Assembly (NCBI GenBank): GCA_022829145.1 | Contig: CM040760.1 | Span: 24,030,602-24,094,601, forward strand | Length of the DNA: 64,000 nucleotides | Direction of reading: 5' to 3' | From: Albula goreensis | Taxonomy: Eukaryota > Chordata > Actinopteri > Albuliformes > Albulidae | In this document: positions 24,001-36,107 of the stretch, piece after piece | Numbering within the stretch: position 1 is the stretch's first letter | How the letters are laid out: every line of letters starts with the position of its first letter | Made by a program: the position numbers and the translations under genes | Notes under the pieces: model-generated | What the model was told of the DNA's origin: nothing | Databases searched by the model: none | Seen by the model: only the letters and a program-made list of their open reading frames with translations

Positions 24001-27000
24001 CGATGTGCAACATAAAGGTTAAATAAAACTGTTTTGAATGAATTTTCTTGATTATTAGGTGTTTTATTAATGTTAACAGTCCATTGGCAGGTAATCTTTA
24101 GTTTTCTATGGGTCACTGTTGCATTCTTCTTCCACTTAATTATGCAAAGAAACTTACTGAAAGACAAGAAAACTAATTCTAATTTAAATTATTTGCTTCA
24201 CTTAAAAGGTACATTCTTCCATTATATGCATAATGTGCTTCTGTCAAAACAAACTTTGGCGCTTTCATCACTCAGAGGAGAAAGGACCTCTATGCTGTTA
24301 TGACAAATAACTATTACAGATGTAAATACTGGCACATTAGTGAGCACAGTTATGAGCTGTGATGTAATTACTTATCCATCTGTGTGCCTGTACAGGCATT
24401 GAGTTGTAAATTGAGATACAATAGTCACATATAGTATGTAGTTATTCAGGTCTGAGGAAGTCCAAAGTGTATTGTTTCAACTCAGAGTCACAATTTACAC
24501 TATGTCAGTTAATTGATAAAACAGCTAGTTAATAATAAACAAAGGTTAAATGAGCTGAAATGCAAAAGAAGGTTTTACAATGTCAGAAAAGTTGCAAGAA
24601 CAGTGCTTCACATTCCAGCCATAAGTGACAGTTGTTCTAGATCCAGTTATTAAGGAAATGACCATGAGCAAAATTTAGTACTCAGCAATGATTGACTGCT
24701 GTTTGTAACTGCACAGTGAACAAATGCAAAAATAAAGTAGAAATTATGAATCATAACCTCATTAATAAGTTAAGCAGTAAAGGCATGAGTCATGTCTGAT
24801 TGGTCCTTTTAGACAGTCTACCTATGAATGGTGCATTTGTCAATAGACAAAAAAAAAAAAAAAAACTCCTTTCCATATATTTATGCTTACATATGGGAAG
24901 GAGTTTGATAACTCATTTATACTGGTAACAAGCTAGCTGTGTGTGTGTGTGTGTGTTTGAATGCATTGTGTATGGATAATTATTCTGGCTGTCGAGCCAT
25001 AGATGTGGATTTGTGAAAGGGCTGCTAGGTTTACACAAGAATCGCTTTGATGTTCTACATGTAATCTAAGGGAGGGCTGGTCTCTGGCACTCAGTGAAGA
25101 ATTTCATGAATCAGAACCTGTTTCCCCCCACCGGTGCTCACCCTATTGTATACACTTCCTCCTCTGTAACTTTGTCAGGATCAGTACAACTGTGATATAC
25201 ATGAGGCCATTCAACATTGACATTCCTCTGTAAGTGCCCTCGTGTCACTGTTCAGACAAGATGACAGCCATCTGAGTTCTTACATTGCATTTCATATCAA
25301 GGCATTTGGTAGGTGCCTTTATTCAGTGTGGATAACAAAGCTTACAGTTTTTGAATGCAATGTATGTGAGCAGAGGCGACAGGCATTCAACAGGTACTCC
25401 TATCCAACAGACCTATTACAGACAATTTCTTAAGATGGGAATCAAACCTGCAACCCCTGTGCTACATGGCCAGCTCCCTAATGATTTTACTACAGTGCCA
25501 CATACTATACTAATTTCTATACAATGTATAGGACCTGGATAATATAAATTTGTACTTAATAATTCATCTTGAGTACCTGGAAACCTACTTGTAAGCCCTC
25601 AGGTACAAGGCCAGTTCCCCAACCATTACACTGCATTAATTATTGATAAACGTATTGTTAATATGTTACAAATAACACAAACCAAAATGACAAAATACAG
25701 GTAATCACTTAATGCCATTGATAAGGAATTAACTTGCATGGTAAATTGCTCATTTTAAAAGTAAAACTGATTTAAGGCTATGAAATGGATTCTCATTTTT
25801 AGCTTCAATGCTTTATTTTCTTTGCTGACACAATTCAAGTGAGTTTCATGACTGAATTTATGACAGGTTTTATAACTCTTTTTATTGTATTTGTTTCATT
25901 GTGTCAACACTTACATGCAAGCTGCTGTTGTAGTGCATAATGTTGATTTGGAGGAATAATTAAATGTAATATATAAAAATAAACTATGAGCTCGACAGAT
26001 CATCAATACCCACCATTTGTTGGCATTATCCTGGTGCCATTCACATTTCAACAGTTTCTACTATTCAAAATCCAGTAAAGAACACTTAGCACTGGAAACA
26101 TTCAATTTTGGAACCTTAATACTGAGTGACCCAGATCAAAGGAAATTAATAACAGAAATTCTGACTTTTTTTGTATTCATTAGAGCCACAGTTCTTACTC
26201 AGCATGCAAAATTTCATTATTTATTTTTAGTTTTTTTGTGGTGAATGAGAAAAATTCTGTATCTTCAGTGCAACAAGAGTTGGAGAAAACTGGTATTCCA
26301 GTCTTTGTGTAACCCTAACCTCTCTCCTCTGTCTGTAGAGAAGATTCTGGTGCTGAAATCACTGGCCCCTCAGAAACACTGATAGCAGGTAACAGCTCTG
26401 CCAACCTGAGCTGTCAGGCAGCTGCTGGCACCAGCATCTCCAGGGAGTGGCTGAAGGGTGATCAACCTCTGTCTCCTAGCAACAGAATCACCTTCTCTGA
26501 GGACAAGAGCTCTGTGTCCATTAGCCCTGTAGAGAGCTCTGATAATGGAGAATACCAGTGCAGGCTCTCCAACCCTGTGAGCACAGACACTGCCAGCTAC
26601 AGCCTGATTGTAAACTGTGAGTAAAGGACTGGGGGGCTGGACTAAACTGTAAGCACTTTGATCACATTTTCATGCTGTATTTGTACATTTGAAATCTACT
26701 GAAATACTCTGTGGGTTAGTGGTTTTCACTGTGTCTCACCCAAGAACCCAAAGCAAGTGCACACATCTGTCATGGCTGTGATTGGTCACCAGCTGTCTAT
26801 GCTTTATCCACATCACACACACACACACACAAACACTTCTGACAGCCCCCTGCAGAGAGCTCTGCTCTGATTGGTTGTGCTCTGTGTTACAGATGGACCA
26901 GAGGATGTTCTCATTGAAGGAGTCACTGAGGTGGAAGTGGGCAAAATGGTGAAGTTGATCTGCTCTGCATTATCAGAACCCCCTGCCAGAATCACATGGT

Positions 27001-30000
27001 CACTAAATGGGACAGAGACCAACGTTATGACAGCTCAGTACATTAAAGACAATGTCACCTATGATGACAGCGGGGATTACACCTGTGTGGCTGAGAATGC
27101 AGTGACTGGATTAAGCAGTTCCTCTGCTGTCCATGTGTTGACTGTCAGAAAGGAAGGTGAGTTTTGTAGAAATTACTAAGTTTTGAAAAATCAAACAAAA
27201 CTATAAATCATAACATGTACCTCACTGGCACTAATTAAAAGACATAACTCTTTTTTTTTCAAAGAGATAAGATAGCAGTATCCCTTGAAAAAATAAAACC
27301 ACATTGATTCTTCACAAATGTGTCTTTGCACATCTCACATGTGAAATGCATGTGATTTTTCCATACAGGATTATTAATAGTATCTGGGATGTCCTGAGTG
27401 GAATATGTATGAATGAATCAGGGTATCTTCTCATATTCCCCTTGAAAGCCATCTGCAGTTGCACTTAGACTGGTTTCACTGAAGCGCCTGTACATCAGAC
27501 AAAAACTAAAATAATGACATGATTTTACAGGGGTGAGACTTGTAATTGATTAATATAATTTTAAATCCAAAATTCCTGGTTCTGTGTCTTATTTACAACT
27601 ACAAAACATGATAAATTAAACTTTATTAACATCAACTTGAATAAAATTTTTCACTCACTTTATTTTGTGACACTACAGTTAAATTGGTAATCGGAAGATC
27701 ATAAAAAGAAAAACTTGGTACAAGACATGTTGCACATGCTTAGTTCTGCTGTAATTAGTTTTTCGTCCCCGTTTACTGTGTTCCTGCAGGTTCCCTACCT
27801 GACAACGGGCCAAATGTTGGGGCTATTGTTGGCGGTGTGATTGGCGGTCTGGGGTGTGCAGGACTGGCTGCAGCTGGAGCAGTCTTCTATATGAAGAAGA
27901 AACAGAAGTGAGCACATTGGGTCTTTTTTGGCTGTGTTCACATTGGCAGTTTGAAGTGACTGAAATCAGCTTTACAGCACAAATTTGATTGAAAATGAAG
28001 GATTATACCATTGGTATGCCCACATAACATTCCATGCATATGGTTATGGGTGGAATACAAAAATCCTATGATTACAGGTAGAAGTCAAATATCAGTTTCA
28101 TAGAAGTGCTGGAAGTCACGTAGTGTTTTGCAAAACCGCCCTGTTACTGGATACCTTTTCCTGGTTCAGTGGTCATTTCAGCAGAAAGTAGATCTGTCTG
28201 TACATCTCATTAAATTACGAGAACACAAACATGTGGGGGATCAATAATGAAATCTGTTAAAGGGCAGGGGGGCTGGGGGGCATGCCAACCATTCTGTTGG
28301 ACCCTTCTGATGCTCATGTGGGACCTTGAGTGAAAATTTAATTTCCCTGTATTTTTATGTGCTTTGTGAAAATGCAATGAATGTGCAAACTAACACAAAG
28401 CACTCCTTGTATTGGGTGAGGGATTGTAGATGGTAACAATTTCCCCTAGAATATATATGAAACTAATGTATCATACTGGAGCTATAAACCAAGAATTAAT
28501 GCTATTTGAGTTTATATAATATCAGAGAACTCAAACATTGTTTTAAACTCATACTGCATGGCACCTTTCCAAATAGACAATCCCAGTGTATCCGGAAAAT
28601 TAAAATTTCTGGTAAATGGAAGATTTGACTTTTAACACACCTTCCAGTCAGTCTTATCTTTTAACAGATTAGCAGTTCTGTGCCGGGATGTAATTAACTT
28701 GACAGTTAATGATTGACTACAGTGCGGCTGAGCAGTGGTTTGTGTGACTCAGGCTGCCACATGCACCAGTGAAACACTGCTGAGAGCCTGTTTTGTGAAG
28801 AAAACAGAGAAGCAGCAGAGGAGCAACTGATTTAGAGTCATCCTTAAGGCTTAATTTTAGTATAGTATAACAGTTAGAGAACTTGGATTGTAATTTAATT
28901 CAGAGCTTGCAGGTGTAGTTCCCAGGTGAGGGAGGGGCTGTGGTTTTACCTTTGAGCAAGGTACTTCACCTTTATTGCCTCAGTAAATGTCTACCTGTAC
29001 AAATATGTCACAGTTGCCAAAGGCTTGGATAGATGGGTAATGCAGGAAATGTTAGCAATGTTAGTTACTCTGAATCAGAGGTCTAGCAAACCTCAGGCTT
29101 TTGCAATCAGGTCAAAATGTGGGGGAATTCCAGTCTCCCACTCCAGTTTGCGATAAGATCAAGTGGCTTAAATTAATTAGAATCACATTTTTAGTGCAAG
29201 TCCCTGCCCTGTAACCAGAAATGTTGAGGGTTCATTTTCAGAAAAAAACAATAATGCTTGTTTGCCTTTATTACATTCACTTCAACTAATAGTGATCTAT
29301 CAGGGGAACTAGCTACAGGGCATGAAAACTCAAACAGCGTTTCCCTCTAGAATTTGGTATAAAATGTCCAGTCCTGAATGTGCCAACCATATCGTGCCTA
29401 GTAGTAGTCAACTTAAGGGCTCTGAGATGTGTGCATTTTTCATGTTCTTTAATCACACCTGAGTTTATGGCATGGACCTTTGTTCTTTCATGGTGTTTGC
29501 GCTCTGAAAGTATCTGCTGCTTCCATCCACAAGAGTTTGAATAACCAAATCAGGGGCTTGGTTTTCAGTTAGACAATTGGCAGGGAAAATGCATAGAACC
29601 TCTTGGTGAAGAAATAAAAATACAGCAAGGGAAGAAGAAGGGGCTGTGTAAACAGGCACAGCTCTTGTAGTTTTCCTAAAATTTCGCATAGATAATCCAG
29701 AGGAAACATGGTATGCAAAATGTTAATTTACATCGAAAGTAACAAGAAAGGAACTAGAGATGCAGCTCACAAGGAATTTTTTCAATTATAAAGACTCTGC
29801 ACATGACTACGTAAACAGTAATGGTGTCATATTAAACTTGAAAATGTTTTCTTAGCAATACAATATTTACAAATAGTGAAATATGTTAATTCATCTTTTT
29901 TAAAAATTTTATTTTATAGACAAAATTCAAAAAAGCCTTGATGGTTTTAAACTGGGATGTCTATTGCAGATAAGCATAATCCTAGTCAGCAGTGGCTGAC

Positions 30001-31122
30001 TTCTTCATTTTAAAGGTTTTGTTGCCATATGGTAAAAGACTCATTCCCAGTATGACTTGCAACATGGCAGTGAAATTATGATTACTCTCAGGTCTTTTTT
30101 ATTTCCAAATTCACATAGCTTAGATCAGAAATTCTACAACACTAAGGCTCCCTTTTCATTGCAAATTTTCATTGATCATGTTAGCTTTACATTGAGACAA
30201 GCCTTAAAAAGACTACTGTCTGTTTGATTGAATTGCATATACCTTTAAAGAGACCGAGGGCCAGATATTCCATAGCATTTAGTATGTACACTACTGCTTT
30301 GCTGGTGCAAAAAGACAAAGAGAGTGTGTGATTGGTTGAGGCAGTTAGTTTGCTCCAATCCCAAATCATGTCCATGACTGAGGTAGTTGGTTTGCTCCAA
30401 TCACAAATTGCATCAATGATGGAGGTAGTTGGTTTGCTCCAATCACAAATCATGTCTCTGAAATTGCTTGAAAAGAATGTACTATCTGGCACTATAAGGC
30501 CACTGATGAACCTGGCCCAAGTGTGTTTGACTGTGTGTAGTACGGAGAGCTTAAACATGACAGATGTTTCAATGTTTACACAGGCCCAGATCTTCCACAA
30601 ACGGCCATGCTGGAAGCAGTGAGTATTGCTCTTTCTTACTTCACTCTTCTACATGTGTGTGGCTTTTTATGCAACACATGCTTCTGAACACCTCTCTCTG
30701 CTTATATACACACACACAGTATAAAGTATAGAGTATTTTAGGGGTGATTGACAGTAAAAAAGGGAAGAAACAGCCGTGTTTAGTCTGAGAGCTGTTATGT
30801 TTGCTGTACACTGTGGTGGTAAGGTCGGTGCCCAGACAACAGTGTTTGGTCACAGGGAACAGGGCCCAGAATGCTCGTCATTCAGAACTGTCTGCCAGAG
30901 TGTGAGCTATGCCCCGACCAACCTCTGCCCAATTTCCGCTCCCTTCTCCTGCATACAGACCCTTCTCACACACTCCCTTCACACAGCTACCACTGTTTCC
31001 CAGCATAGACACAGACACACATACACACACACTGTAGCATTTGCTAACATGCACAAACGTGCACACAAACATTAGCACATTCACACACACACAAGCACAC
31101 ACAACCTATGACTACCAACAGT

Positions 31123-31221
<99 letters not shown>

Positions 31222-32499
31222 ACCCGAGACGGCCAGCAGTCCTCACGGTGCCACCCAAAGCTTGGCACCAGCTGGCAGACAGTGACTGTTGGGTGAGTCA
31301 CTGTGAATGGGAGCAATGTCAGGCAAAAATATTGAAATAGTGAGGCACTCTTTCTACGCAGCGCTGGTGGCTTCTGTTTGTTTAGTCTGCCTGACCCTTT
31401 GCTGCACACAAACGGACATTAAAAAGGCTTCAAGGGGAGAGCTTGTTTACAGTGCAGAACCTGATAGCCAAATGACCAATTTCAGGGAAATGTAAATGTC
31501 CCTCAGTAGGACCTGCAGTCAAGATTCAGGAAGCTGATACGGTGGCATATCGCTCATGTGACAGCAAACAATGCATGGAATGATGAAAGTTCACCTTGTG
31601 GAATTATGCACCACTAGATAAAACCAATATGCAGGAACTGAATAACCAGGTCAGTGGGAGTGAGTTTAAACCTCTGCCCGCTTAATCAGTCAGCCACATC
31701 CTTGTCTTGAGGAACAGACAGGAACATGCAGCCAGGATAGACACATTCCTGTCCGATTAACTGTCACTGAGATTCATGTTCACACCTGAAAATGTCAAAA
31801 TCATGAATTAATATGTTAGGGTAAAATGGTGCCTGGAGGCACTTAAGCAATGTAGGAATTATTTCTACCTGGATCCCTTCTTGTGAAAAATGAATAAGAA
31901 TTACTATTTTGTCAATAACTGCCATTCCCCTTATGTTGTTACAGCATCAAATCAGGCTAACTCGCCGGATCAGGTAAGCCTCTGGATATTTAAAAATTAC
32001 AAAAGAATAAAACATGAAAAAATAAAATAACAAATAATAAAGCTGTTGTAGTCATATATTTAAAAGGGAAAAGCTAAATTTGTAATCACTTTGACTCCAG
32101 ATGGGGCAAAATGGAATTTTGCAATAGGTAAAGAATTATGGTTAGGAAGCTGGCAACTTGAGGTTACTGGTTTAAATTGCAGGTAGAGTTTTGGTGTGCC
32201 CTTGAGCAAGGAGCTCTAGCTGAATTGCATCCATAAAATATCCAGCTACAGAAAAGAATGCAAGAAAGTTTGAATCAATCAGACAGCATCTGGTAACTTC
32301 ATTTATATAGTCTGATAAATCCCCCCCCCTTTTATAGATTACCTACGCAGATGTCAGCGTTTTTAAGAAAAAGGACGGTGGCACAGTTGAGCTTGGAACC
32401 CCAGACACTGTGTACACTGATGTCAGAACCAACCTGGGCCGGGCCCAGGCAACCACGGTTCCTGAAGAGACCCAGTATGCCATGGTCAAAAATAAATGA
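15045..32499 (+). CDS. ceacam1-like: CEACAM1-like inhibitory receptor: five Ig domains, TM, ITIM/ITSM tail, 10 exons
   Basis: Seen: exons 15045-15087, 16786-17118, 18743-19021, 20860-21126, 26341-26616, 26893-27156, 27790-27907, 30584-30618, 31945-31973 and 32338-32499 join to 602 codons including TGA (about 601 aa). Residues: signal peptide 1-14, V domain without cysteines 15-125, Ig domains 126-218, 219-307, 308-399 and 400-487, TM exon 488-527, tail 528-601 with Y551 (ITYADV), Y574 (TVYTDV) and Y595 (TQYAMV). Known: this is the CEACAM1 plan; phosphorylated ITIM/ITSM recruit SH2 phosphatases such as SHP-1/2 and SH2 adaptors. Inferred: inhibitory adhesion receptor of leukocytes or epithelia. 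Odd: exon 5 has a one-base deletion next to its acceptor and stays in frame only if the second AG of TAGAG is used. Tail exons 8 and 9 are 35 and 29 bp. Strict orthology to mammalian CEACAM1 is not claimed. Confidence 0.85.
16786..17118 (+). CDS. ceacam1-like: Exon 2: V-type (CEACAM N-like) Ig domain
   Basis: A 333-bp phase 1-1 exon between CTTCTCTTCAG and TATG/GTGAGT. Cysteine-free V domain with VNGAVGGNVTF, RVSVNSFTGSLELKQITLGD and DTGTYTV. Near-identical to the exon at 4692-5024 on the minus strand. Confidence 0.9.
18743..19021 (+). CDS. ceacam1-like: Exon 3: Ig domain
   Basis: A 279-bp phase 1-1 exon: PVSNVTVSANATNLVELN, VSLTCSASG, LSYQWRNGSSDITAG, SILTISSVLRSDRGPLYC. Both Ig cysteines and the core Trp are present, with several N-glycosylation sequons. 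Acceptor AACCCACAG, donor AGCT/GTGAGT. Confidence 0.9.
20860..21126 (+). CDS. ceacam1-like: Exon 4: Ig domain
   Basis: A 267-bp phase 1-1 exon beginning (Y)GPENVMMTVDPLSDFY, with INLSCSAQSSPPAQFQW, and NQSGSYICWAHNS. Acceptor GTGTTGTAG, donor TTAG/GTAAGT. A typical CEACAM A-type domain start (YGPE). Confidence 0.88.
21340..23300 (+). repeat. Diverged internal duplication in intron 4 of the plus-strand CEACAM-like gene
   Basis: Segments near 21340-21490 and 23040-23180 share the order of short blocks (CCCAGAAAAG.TTGGCA, ATT.CAGAAG, GTTGGTTTAATAGCAA / GTTGTCTTATTAGCAA, AAGTTG.GCAG). About 21990-22080 resembles 23215-23300. No Ig exon remains between them. The rest of the ~5.2 kb intron shows no gene. 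Confidence 0.4.
25270..25640 (-). mobile_element. tRNA-derived SINE fragments, minus orientation
   Basis: The tail block ('ggtaggtgcctttattcagtgtggataac') lies left of tRNA-like box B and box A in reverse (GGAATCAAACC, then ACTACAGTGCCAC). A second, shorter head fragment follows at about 25570-25640. Confidence 0.5.
26341..26616 (+). CDS. ceacam1-like: Exon 5: Ig domain with shifted acceptor
   Basis: Encodes DSGAEITGPSETLIAGNSSA, LSCQAAAG, EWLKGDQPLSPSNRITF and DNGEYQCRLSNPVS. Compared with the minus-strand copy it lacks one base (AAGATTCTGG against AAGATCTCTGG). Starting at 26339 would shift the frame into an early stop; starting at 26341, after the second AG of TAGAG, keeps phase 1 and gives 276 bp. 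Confidence 0.72.
26893..27156 (+). CDS. ceacam1-like: Exon 6: Ig domain
   Basis: A 264-bp phase 1-1 exon: (Y)GPEDVLIEGVTEVEVG, KLICSALSEPPARITWSLNG, DDSGDYTCVAENAVTGL. Acceptor GTTACAG, donor GGAAG/GTGAGT. Confidence 0.9.
27790..27907 (+). CDS. ceacam1-like: Exon 7: transmembrane segment
   Basis: Reads GSLPDNGPNV, then a ~24-residue hydrophobic, glycine-rich span (GAIVGGVIGGLGCAGLAAAG and AVFY) stopped by MKKKQK. The basic stop-transfer fits a type I membrane protein. It enters in phase 1 and leaves in phase 2. Confidence 0.85.
28858..29065 (+). mobile_element. tRNA-derived SINE (V-SINE-like body) in intron 7
   Basis: A degenerate tRNA head (AGTATAACAGTTAGAGAACTTGG ... GTGTAGTTCCCAGG) is followed by a CTTTGAGCAAGGTACTTCACC core, a hallmark of a widespread fish SINE body. 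Confidence 0.6.
30338..30463. repeat. 42-bp tandem repeat, three units, in intron 7
   Basis: Three diverged copies of GAGGTAGTTGGTTTGCTCCA plus 22 bases are arranged head to tail, just upstream of the small cytoplasmic exon 8. The unit is a multiple of three, so both strands stay open without being coding. Confidence 0.75.
30584..30618 (+). CDS. ceacam1-like: Exon 8: small cytoplasmic exon
   Basis: A 35-bp exon between TTTACACAG and AGCA/GTGAGT. In phase 2 it gives PRSSTNGHAGS. Its length converts phase 2 to phase 1, which the next exon requires; skipping it would run exon 9 into a stop after a few codons. Confidence 0.6.
31124..31219. repeat. (CA)48 microsatellite
   Basis: An uninterrupted CA dinucleotide run of 96 bases in intron 8, preceded by a CA-rich degenerate region. 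Confidence 0.97.
31945..31973 (+). CDS. ceacam1-like: Exon 9: small cytoplasmic exon
   Basis: A 29-bp exon (ACAG acceptor, CAG/GTAAGC donor) giving SNQANSPDQ in the chosen phase and leaving in phase 0. Confidence 0.65.
32140..32256 (+). mobile_element. SINE fragment in intron 9
   Basis: Contains a TTAAATTGCAGGTAG box-B-like segment and a CCCTTGAGCAAGGAGCT core, then ATCCAGCTACAG, as in the other SINEs of this window. Confidence 0.5.
32338..32499 (+). CDS. ceacam1-like: Exon 10: ITIM and ITSM cytoplasmic exon, stop codon
   Basis: Opens ITYADVSVF directly after a CCCCCTTTTATAG acceptor (ITIM), then PDTVYTDVRTN and PEETQYAMVKNK before TGA. The last two fit the switch motif TxYxxV. There are 53 codons plus stop, and no methionine near the start. 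Confidence 0.82.
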   Translation: MTYADVSVFKKKDGGTVELGTPDTVYTDVRTNLGRAQATTVPEETQYAMVKNK

Positions 32500-33990
32500 C
32501 AGAACCAAGGCCTACATTCTGCCACACTCCACCTCTACTGTAAGAAGCTCTTCTCCTCAGTGCCCGTGACCCAGACGTATGCCAGGAATCACCCTTTTCT
32601 ATTTGAACACAGAGAACGCCTGTCCACTCCTCTGCTCAGAATGAGGCAGAGAATCGGCTATTTTGCCATCACTCTGTTCAGCTAGTGTAGACCGGAGGTT
32701 GGATCATTTGGGGACGGTGGGGTTGTAGGGCCCCAATCAAAACAACACATCACCTCTGCTACTTCTGCAGGAAGGGCAAGCAGACCTCCACCTTGCTTTT
32801 CATTCTAACAGCAACAAAATCAAAATTATTAATGATAACAATTAACAGTTTGGTGTGTGAAGTATAAAGATCAGTTATTGCTGCATTTATTTTTGTCCCT
32901 GAAATACGAATATGGAACTATATGGTGCTAGCTGCCTAACCTAACAAACAAAAACTAACAGTGCATAAATACAGGATTTTGCTCAAAGAATGTTTCAACG
33001 CACGTAAACAGACATGAGCTTACCATGCATAAAAACAATTAAAATTGTTACCCTCTCCTTGATCATTGGTGCTTTAGCACATTATAGAGAAACAAAAAAT
33101 TTCCCCATTTTTTTTCCTGGTGAATCAAGGAGGCAGGGAAACTAAAACACAATTTTTATACGGGTATTTCTAAAGTTTTGAAAACCAAAAATATTAAAAA
33201 AATAAAAATCCAAGAATTATTTAAGATTGTACATGTATTTATTCAGCTGCTGAAGTGTGAAACAGGGTTAATAATAAAATGTATAAGGGAAGTACGTACA
33301 GAGCTCAGAGGAAGCCAGAGTTTCTCTTTTCTTCTTTTGGTACTGTTTGTGGCATTGAAATGTTAATTCTGTGTATAATTTAAACATGCTTTGAGACTTT
33401 TCGTTTTCAATACAAGTTTTTAATTTACTGTAAGATTACCATCAGACTCTCTCTCATGAATCATGTCTTTTGCCCAGTGTGTTTTAACCAAAGTTTTCTA
33501 ATCAATATTTTGCAATATTTTTGTAAAGTACAGGTCTATGGCTTGAGCCATAAGCACTGTAATAAGTGTATAATACTGTAAGCTTTTATGACGATACACT
33601 TTTACACTTCATTGTAAATTTTGTAATGACATGATTTTGAAATGTTCAGTCACACATTATATCACATCCATAACTCGCCTGCTCAGAATTCCTTCGCAGT
33701 CATGATAAATGGTGTATGTATGAGTCTGTAGTGTGTATGAGCCTGTCTGTGTGTCTGCCTGATACGGAAGGAGCGTTTGATCGGAGTGTACCATGCATGA
33801 ATTTTAGATTGCGTTGGGGTGGGGTATTGATCAATAGCCATTTAAAATAAATTTACTGTCCTCTCTTTCAGAATGTTAAGATGCTTATTTATGTTCCATA
33901 AATTATTTTTTTAATGTCTAAAAAGCTTTTGTGCTGTGAGAATAGTAATTACTTCATCCTAATTAAAGATTAATATAAAAACAAAATCAC
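32500..33990 (+). other. Probable 3' UTR of the plus-strand CEACAM-like gene
   Basis: Non-coding sequence follows the TGA. Candidate polyadenylation signals include AATAAA at 33847-33852. The true end cannot be fixed from sequence alone. Confidence 0.4.
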
Positions 33991-36107
33991 AGTGTCAAAG
34001 TGGTATTATTTTGAATTTTTGTATACAAGATGAAATGTAAGGATAAAGGGATGCAAAGATCTTATTGTGTGAAAGGGTAATACAGGAATAGAGCAATTCA
34101 TGAAATTGATTAATGTAATGATTTAAAAAAAAAAAAAAAAACAAAAACAATGACTTCAGCTCTAAGCTCGATTGCGGTTATCAAACTGAGGTGAACCTTC
34201 TTTGTGGCGCACAACTTCAAAACCCTGTAGAGTGTTTCTCCATTTCATCCAATGATTTGCAATGGAAATAAAATGGAATCACGCCATAGAATTATTTTAA
34301 GTCTGGAATCATAAATTACTTCAAGATCACTGAGCTCAGTTTCTTACAACAAAATGAAGCTATTTGACATTTTTTGATGATGATGGTTATTATTATTAGT
34401 AGCAGCAGTGATAGGAGCATTAGAAATAATTATAATAATAATAAACTTTGTAATGCATTTTCAGCAGCGATCCATGCATAATGGGTGCTTAAGGACTGGG
34501 ACAGGGATACAGGTGTGGTTCTCTGTTATGTGACTGATATTTACCTTATATATAGTCACAATATGTGACTGTAGTTTACCTTATGTTTTATTATATACCT
34601 TGTAAAAACAATATTATGCTCAGAGGTGCTATAAAATGCAAAACTGGTTCCTGTTTAGGAATATGCCCCCTCACCACATTCCCTGTCATATTTATCTCAG
34701 TGTGTGGCTTTTATTTTTATTGGAGTCTGATAAAACAAAGATTTGGGAGACGTTTTTTTTTTTTTCAAACAACCCCTCACCCAATCAACGTCACCAGCCA
34801 AACTGGAATACACCTCATGCATTTAAACGCCACGTACCTCCTTTTCCATCATGCTAATCACTGCCGGAATCTCTCCTCATCCCCATCCCTGCCTTTCAAA
34901 TGTTGTTCTCTCACATTTTACTGTATTAAATCTGCATTTGTTCAATAGTTTAAATAGCACCTGAAGCAATATTAATGATAATACATAAACTTTAATTTCC
35001 TGTGTAAAAAAAAAAAAAAAAAAAAAAAAGAGGAAAGTACTGGCGATATGTAATGAGGCAACAGTACTGTTGTGAAGTTTTCACAACCATAGTTGCTTCA
35101 GCCCTGGGAAAGGAAGAAAACGCAGGAAACAGCAGATGTTGCTATAGAGACGTTGTCATATGCAGCAGGGGTCAGCGTGCAAGGGTTGCTCCATGTTTCT
35201 CAGATGGGTTTGCACAACAGACAAACCCCAATGACAAACACTGAGAAATCTTACCATACAGAAAATGTGCAGGTATGCAAGTGTAATATGGTTTGCTGCA
35301 TTTGTGTATTTGTGCAAGGGAAGTTTGGGTGTGTATTTGTGAGATCAATCAACCAATCATTGAGGGACATGAAGTAAACAAATGATCAGATCAGGAAGGT
35401 TACAGAGGCCTATGGGAGATAACCATACAGTGAGGAGGCACAGGCAAAACTTATTCCACTTTTGCCCTTTTCTTATTCACAGGGCGGCTGAACATTAGTT
35501 TGTTAATGAGGATTGCTGGCCATAGCAATCCTCCCCATAGCATAGACTTGAACACCTCACAGCATCAAGACTCACAGTTGCACCACGAAAAGGTACCTTT
35601 ATTCTGTAAGCCACCAGCAGGCAGAACTTTAAGGGGAACACAAAAATAACCATCGGGCCTTAGCTAAAATTACTATTGTCATGGTCAAACCTACACTTCT
35701 GTTTTTCTCAGTTATAGTCATTACCACGACCATGGACCTTGTGACACAGAAGCCATGAGCCAAGTGATGTGTGACTAACCTATCTGTTAAAAAAATCAGT
35801 TAACAGGAACTAGATTTGTGCCTAGATTAGACTAGATTAACCCAGAATTAAGTCCTATTAAAATAATGTACAATGTGTAACTACCATACTGAACTACGAT
35901 AAGAAATACAGCTGGCTACAGGATGATTCAGTATCAGTTCCACTGAAAGCTCACACGTGGGTCTTCAACAATGTGGATGTTATACCAATGAGACAGGTTA
36001 CGAGTAAAACAAGCAAAACTTTTGATCTTAAGAAAACCCTGGTTATTGCTGCTTCTCAGTTTACAATGAAGAGGGTAAACTCACGTCAAACTTACCAGGC
36101 GTAACAC

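Noticed and set aside
30332-30622. 96-codon frame with repeated VVGLLQSQI, coiled-coil-like
   Set aside because: Created by the 42-bp tandem repeat in an intron. It overlaps the small cytoplasmic exon in another frame.
31041-31409. Thr-His and Cys-Val repeat peptides over the CA microsatellite
   Set aside because: Simple translation of (CA)n/(TG)n; the same occurs at 39885-40233 and 48701-49054.
34565-34948. 127-codon open frame
   Set aside because: No family resemblance, low-complexity composition, no splice or promoter context.
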